Source: Amaurobius ferox (Eukaryota > Arthropoda > Arachnida > Araneae > Amaurobiidae). From it: a DNA stretch of 64,000 nt. Below are positions 34,700 to 45,500 of the stretch, piece by piece (positions within the stretch are counted from its first letter, which is position 1; each line of letters begins with the position of its first letter). A program made the position numbers and the translations under genes. Below the pieces are notes generated by a model. That model searched no databases. It saw only the letters and a list, made by a program, of their open reading frames with translations, and had not been told where the DNA came from. Location: the NCBI GenBank assembly GCA_951213105.1, contig OX578148.1, forward strand, positions 144,218,043 to 144,282,042. The letters run 5' to 3'.

Positions 34700-35125
34700 C
34701 TAGAAAAAAAATATATACTAGGAAGAAATTTTAAAATAATATGCTACTTAGAACAAATTAAAAAAAAAAGTTGATACAGGAGTGAAATGTTAAAAAACAC
34801 AATACTACATTAAAATAATTTGATACTTTAAGAAAATAAAAAAAAAATACTTAGAAGAAGTAAAAAAACCCTTATACTAAAACCCTTAAAGAATATAAAC
34901 ATGATACGTACAAGAAATAAAAAAACCTATAATTCTGGGAATTTTTTTAAAAACACTACACACAAAATTATATTTCATAATGTAGTAGATTATAATTTTT
35001 GCAATTTTTAGAAATAATTGTGATACAGTTTGTGTTCTGTGTATCTAAAAACATGTTCTACTTGGGCTTTGTGCCCTTACTCACCGTTTTCACTCTTAAA
35101 AATCATTTACAGTTGCATGATACCA
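34700..35125 (+). repeat. Direct duplication, copy 2 (partner 30625-31070)
   Basis: Same order of shared words as copy 1, ending gttttcactcttaaaaatca. Homology stops before the hAT relic. The Merlin element has inserted downstream in the related sequence at 35311 (tttcataatg). Confidence 0.6.
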
Positions 35126-35687
35126 CCATTGATCAGAGATGTGTAGTTTTAGCATGCACATATATAATTTAAAATAGCCTATCAACCTTATTACAATATT
35201 ATTAATATTGTTTTTTAATATATTTTTAGTATTGAAGTTTAGTTTAAAAAAAAAAGTTATTTTCAATTTAAAATAGCTTATCTTTTAGATTTAAAATTAT
35301 ATTTCATAATGGGTCGATCGGGAGATTAGCCCACACCCCAGATTTCAAAGTACAAAAGCGCGCCAATTTGGGGTTACAATTTCCGGTTTCGGCTTTCTTC
35401 GCCAATCTGGTAGCAGCTTTCCGGACATCCAATCAGCATGCAGAATATTATTAGTATAGTAATCTGTGTATTTCATCACATCTTTTTGCACAGATCAGTT
35501 TGCAAACTTGTGGTCATTTAGCGCACGTGTTTTGTGGATCTTTGTGAAAAGTTTGTTTTGTGGATCTTGTTCAATCAGTCTCGCTGATTTGTTTTGCAGC
35601 ATTTATTTATTTCCACGTAATTGACGTGCATAAAGAGTTAATTAATTTTACAATATTTTGGATTTTGATTGCAGATAAAGTTTCTAA

Positions 35688-36731
35688 ATGGCATCTGGTA
35701 AGCGGCAAATGGAATCGAGCGAATGTTCCAGAAAACGTGGTCGAATGAATGAAAATGAGTCAGGCATAAAATTTTATTTTATGCTTGAAGCTAAAGGTCA
35801 GAGAGCAGTAATTGATTGGTGTGTAATGAAGGGATTAATGAGTGATAGATATGAATGTCCAAAGTGTGGAGATGAGATGAAATTGTGTGAAAGAGTAAAA
35901 TCGATTGATGGTTTTGAATTTAGGTGTAGAAAGAAAGGTGATGATAAGCATGATGTATGTAGGAGTGTGAGAAAGGGTACGTGGTTTAATAAAAGTAAAT
36001 TAACTATAATTGAGATTCTAATTTTAACTTTAATGTGGTTTGGGGGTATTGAATGCAAGGTTGTGATGGAGTATTTGAATGTCACGGGAAAAACTGTTAC
36101 CGATTGGAAACAGTTTTGCCGTGACATTTGTATGAGTGCTTTTTTTAAAAATAAAAGTAAGATTGAGGGGGATGGTGTGATTGTGGAGATAGATGAGAGT
36201 AAGTTCGGGAAAAATAAGTATGGAAGAGAAAAGCCTGTGGAGGGACAGTGGGTGTTTGGGGGGGTTGAAAGGGGAACGAATAGATGCTTTTTTGCGAAGG
36301 TTTCTAATAGGTTGAGAAAATGTTTGATGAATGTGATTGAGAAATATGTTGAGAAGGGGACATTGATAATATCGGACTGTTGGAAGGCTTATGATTGTCT
36401 TCAAGATGAAGGCTTCAGACACCTTAAGGTAAATCACAGCTACCATTTCAAAGACCCCGAGACAGGAGCGCATACCAATTCCATTGAAGGAACTTGGTCT
36501 GCAATCAAAAGAAAAGTGAAAGGCAGAAAAGTAAAAAATTATTTTAATTTGTATTTGTATGAATATTCTTGGAAGCGGAAGCACGGTCATTCTATTGGGG
36601 AGGAAGCTTGGAATAAATATTTGCAAGCTATCGCTTCCATCTTCCCTCCCCATAGACGCGATGAAGATGATGAAAAAGAAAATGGTTTCGTACATCACTC
36701 GGATACGGAAGAAGAGGATGACGAGGAATAA
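35688..36731 (+). CDS. Merlin-type DDE transposase, intact frame
   Basis: 347 codons, ATG to TAA, no lesions. It has an N-terminal basic segment, a zinc ribbon with C57-x2-C60 (YECPKCGD) and C80-x10-C91, then a helix-rich segment, and the DDE domain. The catalytic residues are D169 in EIDESKFGKNKY, D230 in LIISDCWKAYDC and E267 in HTNSIEGTWSAIK. HTNSIEGxWSxIK is typical of ISXO2/IS1595 and Merlin transposases. The tail is very acidic (EEEDDEE). It cuts and pastes the flanking TIRs. A second Met at residue 8 is possible, but the first gives the usual length. It is the only seemingly functional enzyme gene in the window. Confidence 0.85.
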   Translation: MASGKRQMESSECSRKRGRMNENESGIKFYFMLEAKGQRAVIDWCVMKGLMSDRYECPKCGDEMKLCERVKSIDGFEFRCRKKGDDKHDVCRSVRKGTWFNKSKLTIIEILILTLMWFGGIECKVVMEYLNVTGKTVTDWKQFCRDICMSAFFKNKSKIEGDGVIVEIDESKFGKNKYGREKPVEGQWVFGGVERGTNRCFFAKVSNRLRKCLMNVIEKYVEKGTLIISDCWKAYDCLQDEGFRHLKVNHSYHFKDPETGAHTNSIEGTWSAIKRKVKGRKVKNYFNLYLYEYSWKRKHGHSIGEEAWNKYLQAIASIFPPHRRDEDDEKENGFVHHSDTEEEDDEE

Positions 36732-36799
36732 GGTTAGTTTCTTATTTGTTAATCCCGTGCTTTGAAATTGTCTTTTGTATTTCCCCGTGTTTTTAAAAT

Positions 36800-37400
36800 G
36801 GGTTTCTTAATTTTAAAGTATCGTTTTTTCTTGAATTTAGTTAAAGTACAAACTTTTTCTAAGTATCATTTTTTCTTTAATTTTGTTAAAGTACAAACTT
36901 TTTCTAAGTATCGTTTTTTCATGAATTTAGTTAAAGTACAAACTTTTATCGTTTTTTCTTGAATTTAGTTAAAGTACAAACATTTTTCTAAGTATCGTTT
37001 TTCCTTAAATTTAGTTAAAGTACAAACATTTTTCTAAGTATCGTTTTTCCTTAAATTTAGTTAAAGTACAAACATTTTTCTAAGTATCGTTTTTCCTTAA
37101 ATTTAGTTAAAGTACAAACATTTTTCTAAGTATCGTTTTTTCATGAATTTAGTTAAAGTACAAACTTTTTTCTAAGTATCGTTTTTTCTTTAATTTTGTT
37201 AAAGTACAAACTTTTTTCTAAGTATCGTTTTTCCTTAAATTTAATTAAAGTACAAATTTTTTTCTAAGTTCTGTTTTTCCATAAATTTGGTTAAAGTACA
37301 AACGTTTTATTAAAATTTCGTATTTTTTCTTCTAAGTATTGTTAAATTAAATTTTTGATGCTTAAATTTTTTCCATAAATTTGGTTAAAGTACAAACGTT
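36800..37400 (+). repeat. Tandem repeat in Merlin 3' region, unit about 47 bp
   Basis: About eleven copies of a unit containing ttctaagtatcgtttttcct and aaatttagttaaagtacaaac. The aagtacaaa word also occurs just inside both TIRs, so the array multiplies a possible transposase-binding word. Copy spacing ranges from about 31 to 49 bp. Confidence 0.75.
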
Positions 37401-37956
37401 TTATTAAAATTTCGTATTTTTTCTTCTAAGTATTGTTAAATTAAATTTTTGATGTTTCCAGTTATAACTTTTTGATATTGATTTAAAATCAAAAATCATT
37501 TTAAGTTTTTCAAAATCCCAGTTCATAAAACTGTAGAAGACCTCAGATTGGTAGGAGGAGCCTATTTTAAAAACACGGGAAACTACGTCACTTAGGTTGG
37601 GAGGAGTCAATTTCAAAACACGGGGAAACGCGCCATCTTGGCGCAAATTTTGTACTTAGAAAAATGGGGTGTGGGCTATTGTATCGATTTACCTAATGAA
37701 TGTAGAAGATTATAATTTTTGCAATATTTAGAAATAATTAGAATTAAAAATATATTTAAATATAAACTGAAAATAAAGGAAAAAAACATTTTTGCATTAA
37801 AATTATTGTATTAACAATATATAATATAAATTAAAATAAAAATTATATTACATATGAACAGAGTGATTCTATAGAATTGTGAATTTTGCATACATGACAC
37901 ATTTGATGTATCGTATCTTTGTAAAAATATGATTTAGATGAAAGTAGATACTGTTT

Positions 37957-38048
37957 CAGATTGTGTTGATTTCAATATTAATATGTACTTAAATTCATAA
38001 GAAAAAAAATTATAAATTCAAGTACATTATTGAAATCAACACAATCTG
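37957..38048. repeat. Near-perfect short palindrome
   Basis: cagattgtgttgatttcaat at 37957 returns as attgaaatcaacacaatctg at 38029-38048, with arms of about 40 bp round an A-rich loop. MITE-like hairpin in the right half of T. Confidence 0.7.
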
Positions 38049-38159
38049 AAAATTTGACATCTATTGTAAAAATATATTCACCTAGCTCAATATTTTTGTT
38101 TTACAAAGATGCATAAAACTTTGTAAATATCATGTCTGCAACATGCACTATACTGTAGA

Positions 38160-38720
38160 GTTGTCCAATGTGTGATAAATATGTATATAAATACGTAATA
38201 AATACGTGTAGAAACACAATATAAACACGTAATAAATATGTGTAGAAACACAATATAAACATGTAATAAATACATGTAGAAACACAATAGAAATATGTAT
38301 GGAAACGCATTATAAATACATATGGGAACACTTTATAAACATGTATGTGGATATATGTAAGAAAGACGTATGTGAATATATGTAATATACACGTATATGA
38401 TACGTAATAAACATGTATCTGGATACGCAATAATAACGTATGTGGATATACGTAATATACACGCATGTGATACGTAATTAACACGTATCTAGATACGTAA
38501 TAATAACATATGTGCATATACATAATAATAACGTATGTGGATACGTAATAATAATGTATGTGGGTATACGTAATAATAGCGTATGTGGATATACGTAATA
38601 ATAACGTATATGGATACGTAATAAACACGTATGTGCATATACGTAATAATAACGTATGTGAATATACGTAATATTAATGTATAAGGATACGTAATAATAA
38701 TGTATAAGGATACGTAATAA
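38160..38720. repeat. Minisatellite of T right arm
   Basis: Irregular array of acgtaataataacgtatgtg / ggatatacgtaatatac-like words, with period about 25-33 bp. It produces a spurious Tyr-rich open frame on the minus strand (38101-38628), which is not a gene. Confidence 0.7.
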
Positions 38721-39087
38721 TAACCTTTTTTATAACGGTTGGTATACCGTATTCTAACATACCGTTTTTGCGTAATAATTACGTATGGCCTGACACGTAA
38801 AGATTACGTATTGCTTGATACGTAAGAATTACGTATTTGTGCTACCTGGGTTAAACATATATTACACAACATAGCTATAAAAAGGGGTTTGAATTAAAAA
38901 TATATATAAAAATTTCTTATACTTGTATATTGCAGTCAGCATAATATCGACCTAAACGGAATATAACGCTACTTTCCACCGGAAGACAACCATCCGACTA
39001 ATTTGACGGAAGTCCACTTGCAGGTTTCCTACTACAACTTCATCCGCGACCGCACATGCAGGCAGCCTAACCACAGCCTTCATAACA

Positions 39088-39831
39088 AGGGTAAAAGTAA
39101 AACAAAGATTTTCAAGTGCTGCGCAAAGTTTTTTCCTCTGTTTCCCCTTTCAGTCCAATGACAACATATATATTAATGACATATATGATGACATACATCA
39201 CGGTGATTACGGAGATAAAAATTTACGACTTGTTTTTAATTCCCCTTCTGTGGGGGATTTTATGCCTCCACGTCCGGGATAGAAAGATGAGCTTTGTTTG
39301 CAGTCTGTTTTTTGGACGCTGCATGTTGGGAGTACAGGAATAAATACAACTTGTCACACGAGAACGTCTGCGTTCTCGTGTGACAAGCTTCATTTATTCT
39401 TTCACTCCTCGCACGCAGCATCTAAAACACGGACGACAGACAACGCTCATCAGTTGTAGACCGAAGCTCAATTAAGATAATAGCTCTGGAGATAACCCCT
39501 CTGCGATTTTCTTTGAAAAGCGGAACTTTGAGGAAAAATATGTATTTAAAAAAAAAAAAAAATGAATTTTTCAGAAAAAGCGTATTTTTTGGGATAACAG
39601 CAAAACAAAAAACCGGAAATTTTGGGGGAAAAGCAGCAAAGCGGAATTTCACTGAAAAGCGGCAGAATCTCATGCCTGGATTTTGGAAAAAAAATATGTA
39701 ATTTTAGAAGAAAAACCGCTAAAAAAAAAAAAAGATTAAATGTCAATTTCATAAAAAAAGTCCCGGAAGTGGCAAGTTAAAATTTCAGGAATCTCCGGAA
39801 ATTCCGGAACACAATCACCCCTGTACTTGTT
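39088..39831. other. Remainder of the block that split B1, hAT-like end
   Basis: Between M and B1 gag. The end against B1 reads, on the minus strand, caggggtgattgtgttcc, like a hAT-class terminus. The interior repeats aaaagcggaa/gcggaat words near 39520-39720. No transposase seen, and the partner end was not found near 10206, so the insertion is incomplete or rearranged. Confidence 0.4.
39288..39450. repeat. Long hairpin, perfect 17-bp core
   Basis: cttgtcacacgagaacg, loop tctg, cgttctcgtgtgacaag, with outer arms gatgagctttgt...gctgcatg / cgcacgcagc...acaacgctcatc extending to about 78 bp each side. Contains mirrored ataaat/atttat words. A foldback unit. Confidence 0.65.
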
Positions 39832-41718
39832 TACTAGAATTTACATTTTTGGAAGAAGTACTTTTAGATTTAAACAATTTCGTAGTTTTAGAGTTACATA
39901 CATTAAATGCTAAAGTCTTACTTCCGTTCTGTTGCTCGTTATGCTTTTGCTGAGCTATCCGGTCCTCCTCAATGAGCAGTTCAGTCTCGATGTGCTTTAG
40001 TGTAAAAGCATCGTCCGGCAATCTGTAAAGGGTTTGCACTATACCACGCACAGACTAATATTATACAGACCTGCCACTCTCGATAGTTTCGTTTTCACGG
40101 CGGCCATTAAAGATAGACCAAAACGAGGGTTGGCGCACTCTTGGCGATGGTCTGGTTTGAGTCCAAGACGATTTTCAATGTTATAACCCTATTTCGCTCG
40201 ATGAAAACTTAGAACAACAGACTAGCGTGGTTTTAGTAACATGAAAAAGGATTATTTGTTAAGTGTTTAGATCATTTCACAGAAATGGATTGATAAAAGA
40301 AAACTGGTTGCGTTACAAGGTATGTAATTTATTTCCATTAAAATTGAAATAATTTTAGTTATCACCATCCTACATACGTGTTCATTATAAGTATACACGT
40401 GTTCATAAGTATACACGTGTTCATATAAGTATACATGTGTTCATCATATGAAATTAGTGCTAACTGCCGGATTAGACTAAATTTTAAGAGGTAGTGGTAT
40501 AATTAGTTAAAAAATATTTTCCGTATTTTTATAAAATGTGAAATAATTGATATTTGGATAGCTTTTTCTTAGTTGAATGTGATATTGTATGTGTATATAT
40601 TTATGTAAAATTATTATTAAGTGCCGTATGCTGGAAAATTCCCCCCCCCCCCTCGGGTAATTAATGATTGAGTTCCACAACTTCGATAGTGCATTTATGC
40701 AAGTTTTATATTTACTATATGAATATTTATATATTTAAAAAAAAAAAAGTCTATTATCAGTATCCCAGAACAAATTAAGGATCAAGTAATTAACGATAAA
40801 CATGCTAGTATACTTTTTAGACTGAAAATATTATATAATATTTCAGTCTGAGTATGTTAGCTTGTAATTTTTTGTGCATTATGTTTTATAGTGAGACAAT
40901 GCAATGTGTCTATTTTTTAATCTATTTTATGATTATTTGAGTTAAATATATAACAATATTTATTTAAATTTACTTAAACTAATGAATATATTTATGTTGA
41001 AGATTAATGTATTAATGAAGATTATTGTTGAAGATTAATGTAAGTACAGTCCTCAACATTTTGTTCCCCTCTCAGTTTAAAAAAAAATCGCCAAGCGAGC
41101 GATAACGCGCCAAATCTGGCAGACACATCGTAGTTCAGCTGGTCCAACTAACGAGCTCTAGTGTCTATGCGACATCCCATGTTAAAAATGTTGCCATAGG
41201 GTCCTTTGGGAGTGAACCTTCTGAATATAGTATTCTGTGATACCACGGTAGTCCTCATCTAGATGTCTAATTGTTTGGAAAGCTACAAGGACCTCAGCCA
41301 TTGGGTGGCCTGCGTCTTTCAGCTTGGATACCCATCTTTTAATCCTTGCGATGAATAGTCCAATCGGTTCTCCCGGCACTGGTTTCTCACTAAAGAAGTT
41401 GTCAAAGAGCCTCATGAGTCCAGCCCTGAATTTTGGTTCAAATTGGTCTTTCAAGATGTTCCATGCTGACACAGGTTCCTCCACCGATGAAATCAAATCG
41501 CGGTACTCCTCCTCTAGAATGTAGTAGAGTGTTGAAAGCGCTCTCTCTTTACGTCTTTGATATTCCACTTTTTCTTTCCTGGTCGTTTCCGCATCAGGCT
41601 TTCCCTCAATACCCGTGACGAATCCATAAAGTCCTTCGTTCATTAACATGAACTTTATATCCGTACTCCATGTGGAGAAATCATCTTTCCTGAGCTTCTC
41701 TATGTCCGGTGTCGCCAT
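39832..41718 (-). pseudogene. gag: B1 gag, split by P2
   Basis: Starts MATPDIEKLRKDDFSTWSTD (ATG at 41718) and runs to RHLDEDYRGI at about 41248. P2 interrupts, and the frame resumes at 40040 as VQTLYRLPDDAFTLKHIE, ending at about 39832 just before the zinc knuckle. The paralogue in B2 (48550 onward) shows the uninterrupted layout. The frame is otherwise clean on both sides. Confidence 0.8.
40049..41239 (+). mobile_element. P2: internally deleted P-type element in B1 gag
   Basis: 1191 bp, flanked by ATACCACG (40041-40048 and 41240-41247), an 8-bp TSD. The ends CACAGACTAATATTATACAG and CACAGAATACTATATTCAG match P1. The left 1.08 kb corresponds to the P1 right end plus 13.64-14.66 kb, and the last 100 bp to 10942-11035 of P1. 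The join near 41140 removes all transposase sequence. It must be mobilised in trans. Confidence 0.8.
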
Positions 41719-41840
41719 TTTCGTACACTGCTGCTGCGGTCCCCATCTCGGGGCTCGTTCGTCTTTCAGTTGATGTTTTGAAACTACTTCGTTGGTACTA
41801 GTTTGCTGCTATACAAGGGTTCCTAGGGCCCACAACCCAC

Positions 41841-42500
41841 TGCTGGTAACTTGAAATTTGTTCGATTTTATCCATTCGAAAAAGAACCAGATGTTAGCAG
41901 AGTGTCGTAGCGGATGTAAGCAGAAAATAGTCAATGTGAAAAAAAAAATGAAATTTATTTTCACGAACTCAAAACAATAATATAATACAATAATATACTT
42001 TATCACTTTCCAAGTTATGGAAAGTGATAAGACTTTATCACTTTCCATAACTTGGAAAAGATATTTACAAATCGTTGAATTGAAAAATTACAGTAGACTT
42101 AACAGCAGTTCAGGCCTAACAAACATCGGCCATTAATATTGTCAAAACCGGCGTACATGAAGATACCGATCAAGCGTAATCATAATGTTATATCATGAAG
42201 ACGAAGCAATAATCAACACCATCAACTGATACAAGCACTAGCTTAAATAGCCCAGTATCATTGAAGTTGTAGTTAATGTTTTCTTTCCGGAGTATGCTAA
42301 TCTCTAATCAGTTGAAGTAGAAATTAGCATAAACCGGAAGTTGACGTCTCAATTTGCAGGACCACAGACGATGGGGGTAAAACTTCCTAACAAGCGATCT
42401 GAAAGCGATTAGCCAATCATAACAAAGTATCTTTTGGATTTTAGACTGTACATCGACAGATTCACGTACGTGCTTGTTTACAACCGAAGTTTTTCTAACA
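41841..42500 (-). repeat. 5' LTR of B1
   Basis: TGTTAGAAAA to TTACCAGCA on the minus strand, 660 bp, longer than the other B LTRs because of a local duplication of actttatcactttcca near 42000-42050. The primer site ggttgtgggccctag follows at 41826-41840. Confidence 0.8.
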
Positions 42501-45500
42501 ATAAAAATGTTTTCCAAACTTAGTAAATGCAAAGATACATCTATGTCGCTAGCAGTGGGTGATATTGAAAGCCCAGTTGAGGCTATTGGATCGGTGAACA
42601 TGTATGTTAAATTTAAAGATCATACAAGTAATATTGTTCTAAATAATGTTATGTATTCACCAAAATTACGGCGAAACTTGTTGGCCGCATCTGTATTAGA
42701 AGAGCAGGACTATTCTTTTAGTGCAGCCAAAGGTGTACTATGGTTTAAAACTCCAGAGGGAGAAAATTTCTTTTATGCTAAACATAAAGAAGGACTGTAT
42801 TTTTTAAAACCGCAGAACTCAACTAAAAATTTAAGTAGTAATGTTGAGGGCCGTAAAAGAGATCAGGATAGGGACAAAAGTTCTAAACAGGTTAGAAAAT
42901 CCCCTGCAATAGATAGTCAAAGTCAAAACAAAATTAGGCCTAACTTGAGTAACAGGAAAAACAAAACTGATTTAAAATCAAAGACAAACAAAATTGGTGG
43001 TCCAACTGTTGAAATTCTGAATATAACTGAATTATGGCATAGAAGATATGGCCATATTAACTCAGACTACTTGCACCAAACAAGTAAAGTTTCCGCCGCA
43101 AACGGACTCCCTAAGTTGAAGTATGCAAAAGTAAATTACATTCATTGCAAACTTGCAAAATCTAAGAGAGTTTCGTACAAACCAATAGGCAGGATTAGAT
43201 TTACAAAACCTTTGCAATTACTGCACATGGATGTTTGTGGCCCAATGCCTATAGCTTCATTGGGTGGAAACAAATATTTTTTTACTATTACAGATGATTT
43301 TAGCCGCAAGGTGTTTGTTTTTATTTTAAAACAAAAATCAGATGTGTTCAAAGTTTTTTAGGATTTTCAAGTTTGTCAGGAAAGACAATTAGGCAAAAAG
43401 ATTTTGTGTATCCGTACTGATAACGGCATGGAATTTTGTCACGGTCAGTTTAAAGCTTTTTTGAAAAAGTTAGGAATTAAGCATGAGCAATCTAATGCAT
43501 ATACACTTGAACAAAACGGGGTATCTGAAAGATTCAACTTGACAGCTTTATTGTTAAAGTAATGCTTAATCAAAGTAAAATTGGTGACAAAATGTGGGCA
43601 GAGGCAATCCTATGTTTCACTTATACAAAGAACAGGATTTGCCATAAATTTAAAGTAAAAACTCCACACGAGTTGTATTATGGGAAGAAGCCTGCTGTAT
43701 CCCATCTCAGAATTTTTGGATGTAAGGCTTATACTGGTATGGCAAAACAGCTTAGGAAAAAGCTAGACCTAAGAGCTCAACAGGGAGTTATGGTAGGATA
43801 TGCTGAAAATACCAAGGGCTATAGAATTTTTCTAGTGAAGGATAGAAAAGTGATAGAGACAAGCAATGTCCGTTTTGAGGAAATGGAAGCAGCAGCAGGT
43901 GTCCTGGACCCTAGTTATTCTAGAAACTTCACCCCACAGACATCCAGATTTACTAGCTCGATGGATTCAGGATCGGGATGTTTGGATGGTGAGTCAGAGG
44001 AAGAAGCAGGTGAGAGCCATGACACTAGTCATACTAGTGAGGAAGAGGACTCTCCTGTTGATTCCGGTCTGAACCCCTGCTCAGACATCAACTGAGAAAG
44101 GAAAGCCGTACCTAAGCCTGATGGAACTCGAACTGATGTTTACTATTCAGTGAAGGGTGATAGAAGAAGACTGAGAAGTCATAATGACATTTAAAAATTC
44201 TGTGCTAAGTCTAACATACATTATGACCAAAATTTTTTCAACTTCAGAGAAAAGAAAGATATCAAATCCAGGCCAGAGGCAAGCAACATAGAAATAATAA
44301 TTCCCAAAAGCTATAAGTTGGCAATTGAATCTCCACAATCACAAAGATGGCAAGAAGCCATGAATAATGAAATAGCAATAATGCAAGAGAGGGGTGTCTG
44401 GGACTTAGTGCCTGCGCCTATCTCACAAAAACTAATCGGATCCAGATGAGTATACACCATCAAAAGGGATGAACATGGAAAAGTGAAGAGATTCAAAGCC
44501 CGTTTAGTGGCTTAGGGATATTCTCAAGAGAAGGGGGATTCGTTTGAAGCATTTAGCCCTGTTATAAATTTTAGCTTAATAAAATCTTTTTTTGCAATTT
44601 TTGTATGTTTGCTTAACTGGAAGCATTTTCAAGCATACCTTTATGCTTAATGCTTAGTCAGCATACCTTTATGCTAAATTGAATGCCAAAGTTTTCATGA
44701 AACAATCACCTGGATATGTCAATCCAAACCAACAAAATTATGTCTTTGCTAAAAAAGGCAATATAGAGCGGCAGAGAGTGGTATAATGAGCTTGACACCA
44801 CTTTGAGAAAATTAAATTTCTTCAAACTCAAATGGTGTAATTGTGCATATTTTTACCAAAACAAAGTATTAATGTTGTTCTATGTGGATGACATAGTTTT
44901 ATTCTCAAAACATCAGGGTTATATTGATCATGCAGTTTCTTTATTAAAGGAAGAATTTGGTATCAAAACACTAGGAAAGGTAAAAAAAACTGTTAGGTGT
45001 GGAATTTACTGAAACCAATAACAAATTTTTTATACACCAAAGGCAGTATATTGATAAAGTTTGCCAAATGTTTAAAGAATTCCAATATCCTATTTCTTCA
45101 CTGCCTATTACAAAAGGAATCACATTGAGCAAAAATGATTGCCCAATGAATGATGAAGAATTAAAGCAAATGCAAAATTTCCCATACAGAAGTTTGATCG
45201 GATGTTTAGCCTATTTATCAAGTAGAACTAGACCAGATATATGTTATGCTGTAAATATTCTGTCTCAATTCCAAGAGAATCCAGGCATGAAACATTGGGA
45301 CGCATTACTTAAACTTTTGGGATATCTTGAAAAAACAAAGAATTACATGTTGAACTTATCAGGCATTGGTAACTTAAATTTAAATTGCTACTCGGATTCG
45401 GACTTTGCCGCCAATAGGGATGACAGAGTGTCACTCGGGGGTATGTTATTTCTAATAGATAGAGTACCCATTTCTTGGCGTACATTTAAACACAAGTGTG

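Larger units (their letters stand above)
35312..37693 (+). mobile_element. Merlin (IS1016/ISXO2-class) DNA transposon
   Basis: The left end ggtcgatcgggagattagccc and the right end, reverse complemented ggtaaatcgatacaatagccc, both continue into acacccca and then aagtacaaaa. Flanks ttcataatg and taatgaatg are an imperfect 9-bp pair; Merlin makes 8-9 bp TSDs. The uninterrupted relative at 34970 (atttcataatgtagtagatt) shows the empty site. 2.38 kb with one transposase gene and a tandem-repeat 3' region. Confidence 0.7.
29225..38850. mobile_element. T: inverted-repeat element, CCCAGGTARCAC ends
   Basis: The left end cccaggtaacacacatacg is mirrored by the right end, which reverse complements to cccaggtagcacaaatacg. 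Behind them both arms are long arrays of short ACGTAT/ACGGTAT-type words (29225-29680 left, 38160-38850 right). The only flanking agreement is TT, so no confident TSD. It lies wholly inside M and contains the palindromic block and the Merlin element. No transposase of its own was identified. Confidence 0.5.
27788..39078. mobile_element. M: 11.3 kb long-TIR element, 9-bp TSD
   Basis: Flanked by TTCATAACA at 27779-27787 and 39079-39087. The left end reads gcgaagtggttaggctacct; the right end, reverse complemented, reads ggctgtggttaggctgcctg. Similarity continues inward for about 130-165 bp with a repeated CCTGCAAGTG motif (three times left, twice right). A 9-bp TSD with long TIRs and subterminal repeats suggests a Mutator-like element, but no MULE transposase is seen. 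The interior holds T, a Merlin copy and other relics, so M's own coding region may be lost. Confidence 0.65.
6605..42500 (-). mobile_element. B1: family B copia element split over 36 kb inside A1
   Basis: Minus orientation: 5' LTR 41841-42500, gag 39832-41718, then a break; pol 7582-10205; polypurine tract 7232-7250; 3' LTR 6605-7231. Compared with B2, about 1.08 kb (zinc knuckle to integrase start) is missing where the 10206-39831 block sits. The outer junctions lie four bases apart in the A1 protease frame, so B1 sits in A1, but there is no 5-bp TSD. A short target deletion or later erosion is likely. Confidence 0.7.

Noticed and set aside
36030..36698. 222-codon frame antisense to the Merlin transposase
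   Set aside because: Shadow of the real gene; the plus strand carries the full DDE and zinc motifs.
36800..37400. Regularly spaced repeats as a CRISPR array
   Set aside because: No unique spacers; units are contiguous and belong to the Merlin 3' region in a eukaryotic genome.
38101..38628. 175-codon Tyr-rich open frame on the minus strand
   Set aside because: It is a reading of the TACGTA/ACGTAT minisatellite and has no domain-like composition.
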